A stretch of 64,000 nucleotides of DNA from assembly GCF_002735695.1 (NCBI RefSeq), contig NZ_PDZH01000001.1:35106-99105 (forward strand), read 5' to 3'. Origin of the DNA: Chitinimonas sp. BJB300 (GTDB lineage Bacteria; Pseudomonadota; Gammaproteobacteria; Burkholderiales; Chitinimonadaceae). The translations under genes and the position numbers were made by a program. The stretch's first letter is position 1. The number at the start of each line of letters is the position of its first letter. The notes below the pieces were generated by a model, which did not search any database, was not told the DNA's origin, and saw only the letters and a list, made by a program, of their open reading frames with translations. This document shows, one piece after another, positions 42,301 through 53,427 of the stretch.

Positions 42301-44926
42301 CAAGCTGCAGCAAATCTTTCCGCGCTTTACGCCATGCCCCCTTAAACCAGCAGAAAAACGAGGTATCGGCCAAAACTCGCGCCATGTCTTCCAGCTGCTC
42401 AGCACTCGGCAGGCGGTCGACACTCAGTAGCCTGCCCACCTGGCTACGTTCGTTCGCCAAGCGTTCGATTTTCTGGTTTAGCTCAACCAACAGCGGGTCC
42501 AGTAACGCATCATCGAACCGCATATGCCGTAGCGCGTAATGTTCCTGCGGCAACCCATTGGCCAGTTGTAACAACAGGGCCAACTGACTCAACCCTTCGG
42601 CATTTGCAAGCCATAAACCTGTACGCTCGATCGGCAAGCTAGCTTTTATCGGGTCGAACAAGCGTTGAATCGCCGCACTATTGGCCAAGCACGTCTGGGT
42701 CTTCTCCAGCGCACTTTGTAAGTCTTCAAGCAACAGGTGTTCGTTATCGGAATGCCGGCGGACAGCGCCAATTGCCTGCTCAACTTCTTGCCGGAGCGCA
42801 GCGCTTTCGAGTACCCCTTGTTGCACATGCTGGCCTAGCTGCTCGTGCTCGGTCCTCAGGGCATCCATCCTGTTCAACCAGCCAACCAAAACCTCACAGC
42901 CTTCCGCATCAAGTTTGGCCAACAAGGACCAATCTTCATCGCCCTTTACCCGCTGCAAAGCCATGAGCTTGTCAGCCAGCGTGCCGATCTGCCTCAAGCT
43001 AGCCTGCGCCAAAGCGATATACTGAGTTTGGTCTGCCAACGCCATAGCAGTGGTTTGCAAGGAAAACATAGCCGACTGCGCTACCACCAACCGCTGCTGA
43101 ACGCCTACACGCGCTTCGTTATCGAGGCGTTCGCCCTGTAAACCAAACCAAGGGTGGCTCTCCAGACTGTTGCCTTCGCCACTAAACGCCGCCGTCTTGG
43201 CAAAAAGCTTGGCGTAAAACTCGGCTTCGTCCTGCACTCTCGCCTCATTGAGCAAAACCTCGCCACGAGGATGAAACGGCTCGGCCGGCATGGCCAAGGC
43301 TTCACGAAAGCGGCGTGCACGGTTTAGTACCTGATGCGCTGACAGCCCAGTTTCCTGGTATGGCGCATGCAGCTGTTCCACATACCGGTTTAGCTTGGCT
43401 TTGTGCTGCAACAGCTGAGCAATTTTTCCATCCAGCAACGCCGGTGCGCTAAATGTGCCGCGTCGGCGAATGCGCTGGCCGATCCGTTCAATCACTGCTT
43501 GCTTCTGGCTCTTATGGCTATGCATTTCCAAGCAGAAATCACCCAGCCCAGCCCGTGTCAATCGGCGCTTCACTACTTCCAACGCCGCGCTTTTTTCGGC
43601 GACGAACAGTACTTTCTTACCTGCCGCAATCGCAGCCGCGATCACATTGGTGATGGTTTGGGACTTGCCAGTACCGGGTGGTCCTTCGATGACCAGATTG
43701 TCCCCATTCAGTACATCGATGATGGCGCTGTGCTGCGAGCTATCGGCATCATCAATCAAGGGATAGCGTTTCTCTACTTCCAGCAAAGCGTCGATCTTGT
43801 ATTCCGAGGTAAAACCACGTGCTGCGTCATCATCAGCCGTCGTTACCACCGCCCCTGTCAGCTGCTTGACCAGGGGGTGATCGGCAATGGATTCACCTGA
43901 CCAGCGATTCGGGTCCAAGTCGAGATACATCATCAACTTGCCAAACTCAAACAAGCCCAACGAGGCAAAACGATGTAACTGCCAAGCAGGCTTGATGGCC
44001 AACACCTTATCGGCCACTGCCTTGAAATAAGCCTCCGGCAGCATCTCGGGCTGGATGGGTGGCAGGGCAATCGAGAAATCGGACTTGAGCTTTTCCTGCA
44101 GCGACAAATTAGTCAGTATCTCGTCATCAATACATACCAACTTATATTCATAGGTCGCCGTCTTGGCATTGAGTTCACCACGCTCCAGCCGCACCGGCAC
44201 CAACATTAAGGGTGCCAGCCGCGTACTGTTCTTACCAGCGATCGATTCATCCCACGCTAAAAACCCCAGCGCTAGGTACAACACGTTTGCGCCGGTTTCT
44301 TCAATAGCGCTGCACGACTCGGTGTAGAGCACTTGCAGACGTGATTCCAGTTCTGGCGCAAAGTAAAGCGCCTGAATCGACAAATCCTCATGTCGCCCAG
44401 CAGTGAAACCATCGGGTGCAGGTAGTTCATAGTCGGTTTTGATGCCGAGTGTGCGTGCCCACTCTTCTGCATTCGGCAAGCGCTTGGCTTCGGTAACCAC
44501 ACCCGATGCCGACTGATGCACCAGATAACCGGCATCGAGCAATTGCTGTTCAGTAGGTTCAGGCACCGGCTCAAACCGCATAGGCTTGCCACTGATCAAC
44601 ACTTCAAACAGCTGGTCGGGTAACTCATCCACCACCCGTACAAAGCGCTTGCCACGCGAGTAGGAGAAATTAAGCAAGCGATTACGGGCACTCAAGTCCA
44701 AGAGCCGGTTGCGAAGGCGCTCAAGATTCGGCGGTATGTTGACGGGCCTGCGTGAAGGTTCTGCCCATTGCGCCAATTCATTTGCATTAGCAAATTCCGC
44801 AATTGATGACGAAAATCCCCCCGCCAATGGCGAGACCTCGTTCTTATCATTTTTGCTTGGCGCCGCATCCCTCGCGCGGGTAACTTGCTCGGGCAGCCCA
44901 GGGGTTTTATGGATATCGTCAATCAT
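39314..44926 (-). CDS. Very large DUF4011-type superfamily I helicase with nuclease domain
   Basis: An 1870-aa protein. It starts its conserved part with LERLRNRLLDLSARNRLLNF (DUF4011, about residue 70). The helicase core follows with Walker A VIEGPPGTGKSQTITN (about residue 415), a long inserted helical region, Walker B LVIMDEASQVRAEEALG, VVVGDPKQLPPT, RLRWHYRSRHESLIAFS and LENVQGDERDVIYISFTYGP. Then comes a restriction-endonuclease-like domain (PQVGVAGFFIDLAV and MGIECDGASYHSAKSARDRD) of the Vsr/MTES_1575 type, and a C-terminal DUF3320-like segment. Such helicase-nucleases occur in accessory and defence islands; an anti-phage role is plausible but not shown. It stands as a single gene. Confidence 0.92.
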   Translation of the reverse strand: MIDDIHKTPGLPEQVTRARDAAPSKNDKNEVSPLAGGFSSSIAEFANANELAQWAEPSRRPVNIPPNLERLRNRLLDLSARNRLLNFSYSRGKRFVRVVDELPDQLFEVLISGKPMRFEPVPEPTEQQLLDAGYLVHQSASGVVTEAKRLPNAEEWARTLGIKTDYELPAPDGFTAGRHEDLSIQALYFAPELESRLQVLYTESCSAIEETGANVLYLALGFLAWDESIAGKNSTRLAPLMLVPVRLERGELNAKTATYEYKLVCIDDEILTNLSLQEKLKSDFSIALPPIQPEMLPEAYFKAVADKVLAIKPAWQLHRFASLGLFEFGKLMMYLDLDPNRWSGESIADHPLVKQLTGAVVTTADDDAARGFTSEYKIDALLEVEKRYPLIDDADSSQHSAIIDVLNGDNLVIEGPPGTGKSQTITNVIAAAIAAGKKVLFVAEKSAALEVVKRRLTRAGLGDFCLEMHSHKSQKQAVIERIGQRIRRRGTFSAPALLDGKIAQLLQHKAKLNRYVEQLHAPYQETGLSAHQVLNRARRFREALAMPAEPFHPRGEVLLNEARVQDEAEFYAKLFAKTAAFSGEGNSLESHPWFGLQGERLDNEARVGVQQRLVVAQSAMFSLQTTAMALADQTQYIALAQASLRQIGTLADKLMALQRVKGDEDWSLLAKLDAEGCEVLVGWLNRMDALRTEHEQLGQHVQQGVLESAALRQEVEQAIGAVRRHSDNEHLLLEDLQSALEKTQTCLANSAAIQRLFDPIKASLPIERTGLWLANAEGLSQLALLLQLANGLPQEHYALRHMRFDDALLDPLLVELNQKIERLANERSQVGRLLSVDRLPSAEQLEDMARVLADTSFFCWFKGAWRKARKDLLQLARPGVAFHEALAALTAAEQWQRDYQGFLSNGRYLAALGDLFQGLDTPVDHFMAVRDWYRTLREQCGRGFGPAVWIADWLLGAPAERLNEVREAATTIVPLVQHVESVRLLLEQQFRFDQHELRSGDLLAQDGIFARLLADLKPALAVLSLQTRFVKPTVGDCTKICRAVAGWQDKRRHLEDDEKLRASLGGVTLPAIFASSGESVLASWRHTASLLQPLLALPDAPFWLGQLLIAGPRAADSSIARWLECGQRLSAQLARWSGAWASFVQQGGIDEAAWVRVLPASRPQDYLVRLKHAADRADLLEHWLEYRRLRGRLVRLGFAAVVDAIEQGKLDSSQCRTACMAGLLDSWARQLLEQQPELSQFSGKEQDAVRSRFAEIDHELKRLQCEQIAWTIDQHKVPEGVNSGRVKERTELALLEHEITKQRRHEPIRVLISRAQGALQALMPCFMMSPMAVAQYLPAGKVKFDLVIMDEASQVRAEEALGSFARGKQVVVVGDPKQLPPTNFFARQGSDEIEEDQDLSMAQSAESILDAAMPLFKLRRLRWHYRSRHESLIAFSNHAFYDDNLVIYPSPHQESVEFGVKFVRVPSGRFIEQRNIEEAQTVARAVEHHILHSPNESLGVVTMNIKQKEQIERMLEERSKENFTLREALERNRATGEPLFIKNLENVQGDERDVIYISFTYGPMEVGGRVPQRFGPINGADGWRRLNVLFTRAKKRMHAFASFDATDLLLTGTATKGVRALRDFLDFAETGRMPRQAETARAPDSDFEVAVIDMLALHGYECEPQVGVAGFFIDLAVRDPLKPGRYLMGIECDGASYHSAKSARDRDRLRQSILEQLGWKIRRIWSVDWYRNARSQIEPILAELNQLKSQAPSELNVQTLMVDTVVAEQTDCSDHLVECSRNVGQGSLREQLEVFNRTIIHPRYPTTKVEACLLRPAMLEALVELKPATKWEFVERIPGYLRAGTELAEEQFLDEVLALISQSQCQLVEE

Positions 44927-45233
44927 GTACAGGCCAGCCTAAATGCGGAGGCCCGCATTATCAGGGCGTTCAGCCATGGTGACTACCAGATTGCCTTGCA
45001 GCAAAGGCTTGCCTAGCAAGGCATAGCCTAAATCTTGGTACTTATATGGCCTTGCCGTGCTTGTAGGAGCCGCTCCACCCCCTACTGACTTAACAAATAC
45101 AATGGTACCAATTTGTTTAACCACTTTCTGCAGGTGCTACCAGCATGGTTATACATGCATGCATCCATCACTCAGCCAAAAATAAAAACCGGTGGCCTTT
45201 AACCACCGGTTTTCTTTCGCCCTACACTTGCTT
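44927..45233. other. Intergenic region between helicase and collagenase genes
   Basis: 307 bp. Upstream side of the minus-strand helicase plus the collagenase terminator. No gene or strong promoter motif is evident. Confidence 0.5.
45185..45213 (-). terminator. Rho-independent terminator of the collagenase gene
   Basis: AAAACCGGTGG (45185-45195) pairs perfectly with CCACCGGTTTT (45203-45213), loop 7 nt. On the minus strand it is followed by TTTTTATTTTTGG. It lies 20 nt past the collagenase stop. Confidence 0.93.
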
Positions 45234-47795
45234 TTATTCCACACGGGCCTTGAGGTTTACGTCCTTATACGGGGCTTTACCTTGCAGCAAAATATGGAAA
45301 TAACGGTCCCCGCCTTGCATGTTATCCAGCACCAAAGTACCGGCTTGCGATTTGAACTGGTAGTCAGTTTGGGTAGGCCAGCTGGACGTCTTTACATACA
45401 AGGCGACATCGCTATCCATCCCTCCTTCAGTACGTAGCGTAATACGCTTGGCACCCTTGGGCGCAAATACCCAGAAGTAAGCGTTACTACCAGACAACTT
45501 CGGGCGCAGGCAGCGGTCAGCCAGTGCCTGGGAATTGGCGGGGCAGTTGCTTTCACTGTAAATATCATCGCTATTATTAAAGGTGGCTGTCAGGCTCAGG
45601 CCGGCGTAGGTTGAATTGGGTCGGATCAACAAATGGTAGTAACCGGGGACAGGGGCATTGATCACCACGTTTTCTTCATTACCCGCCTGAGTGGATTTAG
45701 CAAGATAGCTGCTCTCGGTGGGCCAGCCTTTCTTACTATCCTGTACGTACAGGTCAGCATTGCCTGTGCCGCCACGTGTATTGATGTTTAACTGCTTGGT
45801 ACCGGCTGGTACATTGACATAGTAATAGGCATTGTTAGGGCCATTCACCACACGTGTACAGCCATCGCCCAAGGCATCAAGCCGTGTTGGGCAATTTCCC
45901 GAGCCACCGCCACCGCTGGGCTTACCACCTGCGAATTCGCCACCCGGATTTACCATGTCGAGCCATTGCGTAAACTCGGCATCATATCGTGTACCTATGG
46001 CGTTCATCAGCTTGGTGTAGCCGGCGTAATCCCCGGTACGGGTAAAAGCCAGCGCTTTTTCAACATCATCACGATGACGTTCAAACATAAAGCGCACTGC
46101 CAAGTAGCCCCAGCGGTAGGCCCGATTTGCGTAATCGCCCATGCCGTAGACATTGCTGAGAATAACGCTGAGTAGATAGGTTTTCTTACGGGCCTCTACG
46201 ATGGCTTCCGGGTACTCGTTCTGGTGCGAGTAGTACTCGCCAACGCCTTCAACCCACCATACAGTATTGGCACTAATGGTCTTAGTGAAATCACCTTCCA
46301 TATTGTAACGACCATCCAGGTAATGGATGTACTCATGCTCCAGATTCCACACTTGGAATTTTGGACGATTCCACGAAGCCTCATGGGCAATAAAGCGCGC
46401 CTGGTTGTTGGGATCGGCAGGATTACCTTCTAAATACATGCCGCCATTATTGGTAGCAATACCAAACAATACTCCGGCATAGTTTGAATAGTTGCTGTAA
46501 TCATCGAATACCACTACTTCTAGCGCGGTATTTTTATCGTTTGGTACGGGCTTGCTGCTCTGTGGGTCGGCGCTCGCAAACATGCCGTAATGGAACAGCT
46601 TTTCTTCAGCACCAATCAACGCGCATGACTGCTTGAATTGATCAACCGTCATGTCTTGCGCCAAAATTTTCAACGATGGACTGCACTCATAACGGTTTGA
46701 TAACACTTTCGTCTTCAACGTTTCCCTGAAGTTACAAGTGCCATAATAGCTACAGTTTGCTGAGTCATAGGCATCAACCATTGTCGCCGCGCCTAGCCAC
46801 ATCGGTGCGCCAAGGCCCACCATCTCGTTTTCCGACAGTACCGTCCGTAAAAAAGTCTGGGCTTGCGATTTACGCTCGGTGTACTTCATAAAGCGGCCAG
46901 CTTCATTGACCGCATTGACCAGCATGAATTGGGAATCTGTACCGCGCAGGTAAAAACGTTGGCGGTAAAAATTACTCAGCGCTTCGATAATCGTCGGGTC
47001 GTTTCGCACCGCTTCGACAAAATCATCGTTCTGGTGGCCGCGAAAAAGCACAGTAAACACATTATTTACTGCATTGCGCATCGACCATAGCTTGTAATAA
47101 CTGTCGTCCGACCGCTTGAGTAAATCCAACGCAATCGGCAGGTAGCGGGCATTTTCAGCAGCACTGTCAATCAGCGTAATCGCCTCGCTAAGCAACCCCC
47201 CATTTTCTTCCGTTACCTGGCGCGTTGCAGGGTTAGCAAACAAAGTATCTAGCGCGGCGCGAGTAGCAGCCTTCAATGCTGGACCATATTCCCCCACATC
47301 ATCACGGTTGTACCACTGGACGTAGTAACCCGCGCGCATGAAGGCAACGATTTGCTGAATTTGACTGCTATTGGTGCCATCGTAACTCTGTGCCTGCTTT
47401 TTAAGCTCCGCGGCAATATTCACCATCTGAGTCTCGGCCAACGCATCATGCGCCGTACGGCCTGTAGCCGTATACAGTTGATTGACACACGCTACCGATT
47501 TTGATTTGACCAATGTGACCAGCGCATCACCTCGCGCAGCGGCGAAGTCCTCTATGCGGCAGGTCTCGTCTATTGCTTGATGTATCACGCGCTTCCGCGC
47601 CATTTCAGGGTTTGCCACTTCGGCCGAGATAGGGGATGGGAGTGGCTTCGTTACCGTCCCTACTACTGAATGACGTTTTTCTGGGTAGACCTGATCTAAT
47701 ACTGATGCGCTGGGCGGAAGGGCGGCCTGCGCGCCCCCAAAAGCCAGCGCAAGCGCTGTAACCAGCAAACTACGGGCATTGAGGCGATAGTCCAT
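45234..47795 (-). CDS. Secreted M9 family collagenase
   Basis: Zinc metalloprotease that degrades collagen-like substrates outside the cell. The 853-aa protein has a signal peptide (LLVTALALAFGGAQAALPP) and the M9 catalytic motif HEYIHYLDGR (about residue 485), with the third ligand region VWWVEGVGEYYSHQNE some 30 residues on. Two C-terminal bacterial pre-peptidase (PPC) domains follow (YYYVNVPAGTKQLNINTRGG and AYFWVFAPKGAKRITLRTEG). It lacks the PKD domains of clostridial enzymes. Divergent from the M4 protease gene; probably a type II secretion substrate (inference). Confidence 0.94.
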   Translation of the reverse strand: MDYRLNARSLLVTALALAFGGAQAALPPSASVLDQVYPEKRHSVVGTVTKPLPSPISAEVANPEMARKRVIHQAIDETCRIEDFAAARGDALVTLVKSKSVACVNQLYTATGRTAHDALAETQMVNIAAELKKQAQSYDGTNSSQIQQIVAFMRAGYYVQWYNRDDVGEYGPALKAATRAALDTLFANPATRQVTEENGGLLSEAITLIDSAAENARYLPIALDLLKRSDDSYYKLWSMRNAVNNVFTVLFRGHQNDDFVEAVRNDPTIIEALSNFYRQRFYLRGTDSQFMLVNAVNEAGRFMKYTERKSQAQTFLRTVLSENEMVGLGAPMWLGAATMVDAYDSANCSYYGTCNFRETLKTKVLSNRYECSPSLKILAQDMTVDQFKQSCALIGAEEKLFHYGMFASADPQSSKPVPNDKNTALEVVVFDDYSNYSNYAGVLFGIATNNGGMYLEGNPADPNNQARFIAHEASWNRPKFQVWNLEHEYIHYLDGRYNMEGDFTKTISANTVWWVEGVGEYYSHQNEYPEAIVEARKKTYLLSVILSNVYGMGDYANRAYRWGYLAVRFMFERHRDDVEKALAFTRTGDYAGYTKLMNAIGTRYDAEFTQWLDMVNPGGEFAGGKPSGGGGSGNCPTRLDALGDGCTRVVNGPNNAYYYVNVPAGTKQLNINTRGGTGNADLYVQDSKKGWPTESSYLAKSTQAGNEENVVINAPVPGYYHLLIRPNSTYAGLSLTATFNNSDDIYSESNCPANSQALADRCLRPKLSGSNAYFWVFAPKGAKRITLRTEGGMDSDVALYVKTSSWPTQTDYQFKSQAGTLVLDNMQGGDRYFHILLQGKAPYKDVNLKARVE

Positions 47796-48218
47796 TCTTT
47801 ATTTTTCCATAGTGAATACTGTGGGTAGACGAGTGGCAATGCTGGCAAGCTACTGACAAAGAAGCTAAACCGTATGATTACCACAACACAATCTAGGCAA
47901 TTTTTTGGCCACCTGACGTATTAATTTTCAGGTAAATCGCCACATCCCCAATTTAGGAAGAAATGACGTTGTATTGCACCAAAAAAGACCAAAAACCCCA
48001 CAATTCCACCCCGGCAAACCCAATTAATAACTAGGCTGGCCACATGGGAAATATTCCATACGCATATTACTTATGTAGTACTTACATGAGCTTTGCGAGA
48101 CATTCGCCGCTGCCCCAAAAGAGTGGGGATAGATAAATATGATTTATGCATATTTACAATAGCCCAATTCTACCGTCTAATTCGCAGCTGTCATACGAAT
48201 CATTACCTGAGGACGATC
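47796..48218. other. Divergent promoter region of two protease genes
   Basis: 423 bp between the collagenase (minus) and the M4 protease (plus). AT-rich near 47880-48080. Both promoters must lie here, but no clear operator was found. A longer reading frame upstream of the M4 start is not supported. Confidence 0.5.
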
Positions 48219-50141
48219 ATGAGGACTAAACAAGTTTCAATTTGGCGGATGACCCTACTGACAGTTGCAATTGCCAGCGCTACATCCGCATTTGCAGCCG
48301 GACGTATTGATCTGGGCCAAAGCATGCTGGCCTCAGATGCAGTCGGCCAGGGCGTTGACCTACGTCCCAGCACGAAGGTAACCACCGCCGACGGCAGCGA
48401 AAAAACCAAATACAACCAATACCATCAAGGTATTCGTGTTTGGGGTGAAGCTGCACCGGTTGCCGGTCGCTCGCGCGACGCCGCGGGCATGCTTTCGGAT
48501 GCACCCAGCTTTTCAAGCGGTACCTTAGTAAGTGGTATTAGTGCTGACCTCCCCAATATCAAACCTCGCCTAAGCGAAACCGATGCGCTCAACATCGCCA
48601 AGCGGGTAGCTAAATTAGGCGGCCAAAGCCAAGACAGTACCTCTCTGCAAAGCCAAGACGCAGGGGCTGACAAGCTACAAAATCAAGAAGTCGAACTAGT
48701 AATTCGTATGACCGAACAGAATATTGCTCAATTGGTCTATCTGACTTCTTTTTACAAACCTGGTCCGAATGCCACCCGGCCACACTTCATTATTGACGCG
48801 CAAAGCGGCCGCATTATCAAGCAGTGGGAGGGTCTTACTCATCGCGATATGACAGGCCCTGGTGGTAATGAAAAGATTGGTCAGTACGAATACGGCCGTA
48901 ATTATCCCGCTTTCGAGGTAAGCCAAGATTGCCGTTTTGACAGCGCCAATGTCCTCACTGTTGATATGCGCAATCAATGGAATGGTAGCGATGTAGCCTA
49001 TACCATGCCCGGCTGCTCAAGCAGCGGCAGCGCACGCAATTCCAGTCGCGCAGTCAACGGCGCTTTTTCACCGCTGAATGATGCACAAGCTTTCGGTAAC
49101 ACCGTATTCAAGATGTACAACGATTGGCTGAGTAAACGGCCTATCCAACAAAAACTGACACTGCGCGTTCATACCGGTCAGAACTGGAACAACGCTACCT
49201 GGGATGGTCGTGCAATGAACTTCGGTGATGGTGACCGACGCCTGTTCCCCTTGGTTTCGCTAGGTGTGATTGCCCATGAAGTCAGCCATGGCTTTACCCA
49301 ACAAAATGCTGGTTTGGTTTACGAAGGCCAATCGGGTGGTATGAACGAAGCCTTCTCTGACATGGCCTCTGCCGCTGCTGAAGTATATGCACGCGGTAAG
49401 ACCAACTTCATGATCGGCGATGACATCACACGTGGGGATAGCAATACAGCGATGCGCTACATGCTTGATCCTGAACGCGATGGCATGTCAATCGGCCATG
49501 CCAGCAAATATCGAAGCGGCATGGATGTCCACCTCTCCAGCGGTGTTTATAACAAGGCTTTTGCTTTGCTTGCCAACAAGCCGGGCTGGGATGTGAGGAA
49601 GGCGTTCACCACCTTTGCAACAGCCAATATGTTGTATTGGAAACCGCAATCAGACTTCAATGAAGGTGCCTGTGGTGTGATACGTGCAGCAGATGACCGC
49701 AGCATGCCACGCGCAGATGTGATCGATGTATTCAACCAAGTTGGCGTACGTTGCGCCAATGTACCGCCTGCACCAGGTGGTGGTGGTACTGGCGGCGGCG
49801 GTACCGGTGGCGGTAATACCGACAGCGCCTTGCCAAATGGTGTTGCGAAACTGAACCTGACCGGTCAAACCAATGGCATGTTGCGTTACACCATCGATGT
49901 ACCTGCCGGCGCCCAGTTCCTAAGCGTTCGTACTGGCGGTGGCAGTGGAGATGCCGATCTATATGTGAAATATGGTAACGCCCCACAACCCACCACCTCT
50001 GATGCTGGCACGGTCTATTCGGGCAAAGAAGCCAACAGTGAAGTCGTACTGATCAAACAACCCCAAGCAGGCCGTTACTACGTACTGGTACATGCCTATA
50101 CGGCAGTCCAGGGCTTGTCACTGCTCGCGGTTACGCGCTGA
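48219..50141 (+). CDS. Secreted M4 family (thermolysin-like) metalloprotease
   Basis: A 640-aa zinc endopeptidase precursor. A signal peptide (MTLLTVAIASATSAFA) leads an FTP/PepSY propeptide with YNQYHQGIRVWGEAAP. The M4 catalytic domain has the zinc motif HEVSHGFTQQN (His352 and His356) and the third ligand in GGMNEAFSDM. The C-terminus is a PPC domain (RYTIDVPAGAQFLSVRTGGG) joined by a Gly-rich linker. ATG 48219 follows TGAGGA. It is followed 30 nt later by the astacin-like gene, so the two are probably one operon. Confidence 0.94.
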   Translation: MRTKQVSIWRMTLLTVAIASATSAFAAGRIDLGQSMLASDAVGQGVDLRPSTKVTTADGSEKTKYNQYHQGIRVWGEAAPVAGRSRDAAGMLSDAPSFSSGTLVSGISADLPNIKPRLSETDALNIAKRVAKLGGQSQDSTSLQSQDAGADKLQNQEVELVIRMTEQNIAQLVYLTSFYKPGPNATRPHFIIDAQSGRIIKQWEGLTHRDMTGPGGNEKIGQYEYGRNYPAFEVSQDCRFDSANVLTVDMRNQWNGSDVAYTMPGCSSSGSARNSSRAVNGAFSPLNDAQAFGNTVFKMYNDWLSKRPIQQKLTLRVHTGQNWNNATWDGRAMNFGDGDRRLFPLVSLGVIAHEVSHGFTQQNAGLVYEGQSGGMNEAFSDMASAAAEVYARGKTNFMIGDDITRGDSNTAMRYMLDPERDGMSIGHASKYRSGMDVHLSSGVYNKAFALLANKPGWDVRKAFTTFATANMLYWKPQSDFNEGACGVIRAADDRSMPRADVIDVFNQVGVRCANVPPAPGGGGTGGGGTGGGNTDSALPNGVAKLNLTGQTNGMLRYTIDVPAGAQFLSVRTGGGSGDADLYVKYGNAPQPTTSDAGTVYSGKEANSEVVLIKQPQAGRYYVLVHAYTAVQGLSLLAVTR

Positions 50142-50162
50142 TCACTTATCGTTAAATATTGA

Positions 50163-52220
<2,058 letters not shown>

Positions 52221-52249
52221 ACTCCAATAGCCGCGTTTAGGCGCAACTA

Positions 52250-52285
52250 CCGACCCGCTCGTCAGGAAATGACTTTGCGGGTCGG
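52250..52285 (+). terminator. Hairpin after the astacin-like gene
   Basis: CCGACCCGC (52250-52258) pairs with GCGGGTCGG (52277-52285) with GGTTT after it. A weak terminator between the protease unit and the lipoprotein gene. Confidence 0.5.
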
Positions 52286-52307
52286 GGTTTCACATAGCGA
52301 GCCCGCC

Positions 52308-52889
52308 ATGATCTATTACCGCCTGTTGCCGCTGTCTTTGTCCAGCCTCTTGCTTGGTTGCCAGGGAATGGCACAGAGTCCAATACAAGCGCCTTCGCAA
52401 TCTAATTCCTCCTCACCAACAGCCATGCCAGCTTCGGCTCAGCTCACACTGGAGGCGACACCCCAAGTTCGTTGTCCCGCAGGGCAAGCCTGCGATAACA
52501 ACCCAGACTACCGCGCTTTGATATGGCAGTCGGGCGGTGCAGAAGTCTTTCTCTCGTTTTCCGGTAACTTATCAGCAAACGATCGCGAACCAGCCAAGCT
52601 CAATCAACACTTCAAATATGCAGATATCTACATGCCCCAGTCTGATGGCCGGGTATTGGCGATTCATGCTGCTCCTGATGCCAAAGCCGAAGCCCAGCTA
52701 CATTTCCTACCTTCACCTGCCGGCCGACTACACGCTCAACTGCTGGTAAAGCGGCACCGTTTACAGTCCGACGGCAATTCGAACGATGCAACCTGCCGTA
52801 CCGACGATATGCAGGGCGTCTGCCGACGCGAAACCACGATCAATACACCGCTAACGCTAGACCTGAACTTGGCTTGGCCCGTTCAATAG
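52308..52889 (+). CDS. Hypothetical lipoprotein
   Basis: A 193-aa protein with a lipoprotein signal (PLSLSSLLLGCQGMA, lipobox LLGC). The mature part starts with a Ser/Pro/Gln-rich linker and has a domain with AEVFLSFSGNLSANDREPAK and YADIYMPQSDGRVLAIHAAP. It contains two disulphide-like cysteine pairs (CPAGQACDNN and CRTDDMQGVCRR). Family not recognised. Start ATG 52308 opens the signal; the longer frame at 52269 lacks one. Probably outer-membrane anchored. Confidence 0.7.
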   Translation: MIYYRLLPLSLSSLLLGCQGMAQSPIQAPSQSNSSSPTAMPASAQLTLEATPQVRCPAGQACDNNPDYRALIWQSGGAEVFLSFSGNLSANDREPAKLNQHFKYADIYMPQSDGRVLAIHAAPDAKAEAQLHFLPSPAGRLHAQLLVKRHRLQSDGNSNDATCRTDDMQGVCRRETTINTPLTLDLNLAWPVQ

Positions 52890-53001
52890 AGACGTAATTA
52901 TTTCTAAGCTGCTGATTTACGGCCTATAAATTACATCAAGCTATGCTGAGGTATTATACGGATGGCATACTCCCGCCCCCCTTGCTATCAACGAGCCTAT
53001 C

Positions 53002-53421
53002 ATGTCCTCTTTGCGCTTACGCCAAACCGGTTTTACCTTATTGGAACTGCTGATTGCACTGGTCATCATTGGCCTGTTAGTAGGGGTAGTCGGCCCTAAT
53101 CTATTCAAAAATCTTGGTAAGTCCGAGATAACGACAGCGCAACAACAAATCGACGCCTTGTCGAAGGCGCTTGAGCAATACAGGCTTGATACAGGGCATT
53201 TCCCTCGTACGGAACAAGGCTTGGTCGCACTAGCACAGCAACCCGCTGACGAGCCACGTTGGCGTGGACCCTATCTGAAAAAAGCAGTCCCACCCGATCC
53301 TTGGGGACAACCTTATCTGTACCGTAGCCCAGGCAGTGGTGGTCGTGATTTCGACTTATCGTCCAATGGTCCCACTGGTAAACCTGGCGGTAGCGGTGAA
53401 AACGCAGCTATTACCAACTAA
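53002..53421 (+). CDS. gspG: Type II secretion major pseudopilin
   Basis: Forms the periplasmic pseudopilus. The 139-aa protein has the prepilin cleavage site and helix QTGFTLLELLIALVIIGLL, followed by GPNLFKNLGKSE, and the GspG tail features FPRTEQGLVALAQQP, PPDPWGQPYLYRSPG and DFDLSSNGP, including the calcium-site region. First gene of the operon, followed 6 nt later by gspF. Confidence 0.95.
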   Translation: MSSLRLRQTGFTLLELLIALVIIGLLVGVVGPNLFKNLGKSEITTAQQQIDALSKALEQYRLDTGHFPRTEQGLVALAQQPADEPRWRGPYLKKAVPPDPWGQPYLYRSPGSGGRDFDLSSNGPTGKPGGSGENAAITN

Positions 53422-53427
53422 GCCAAT

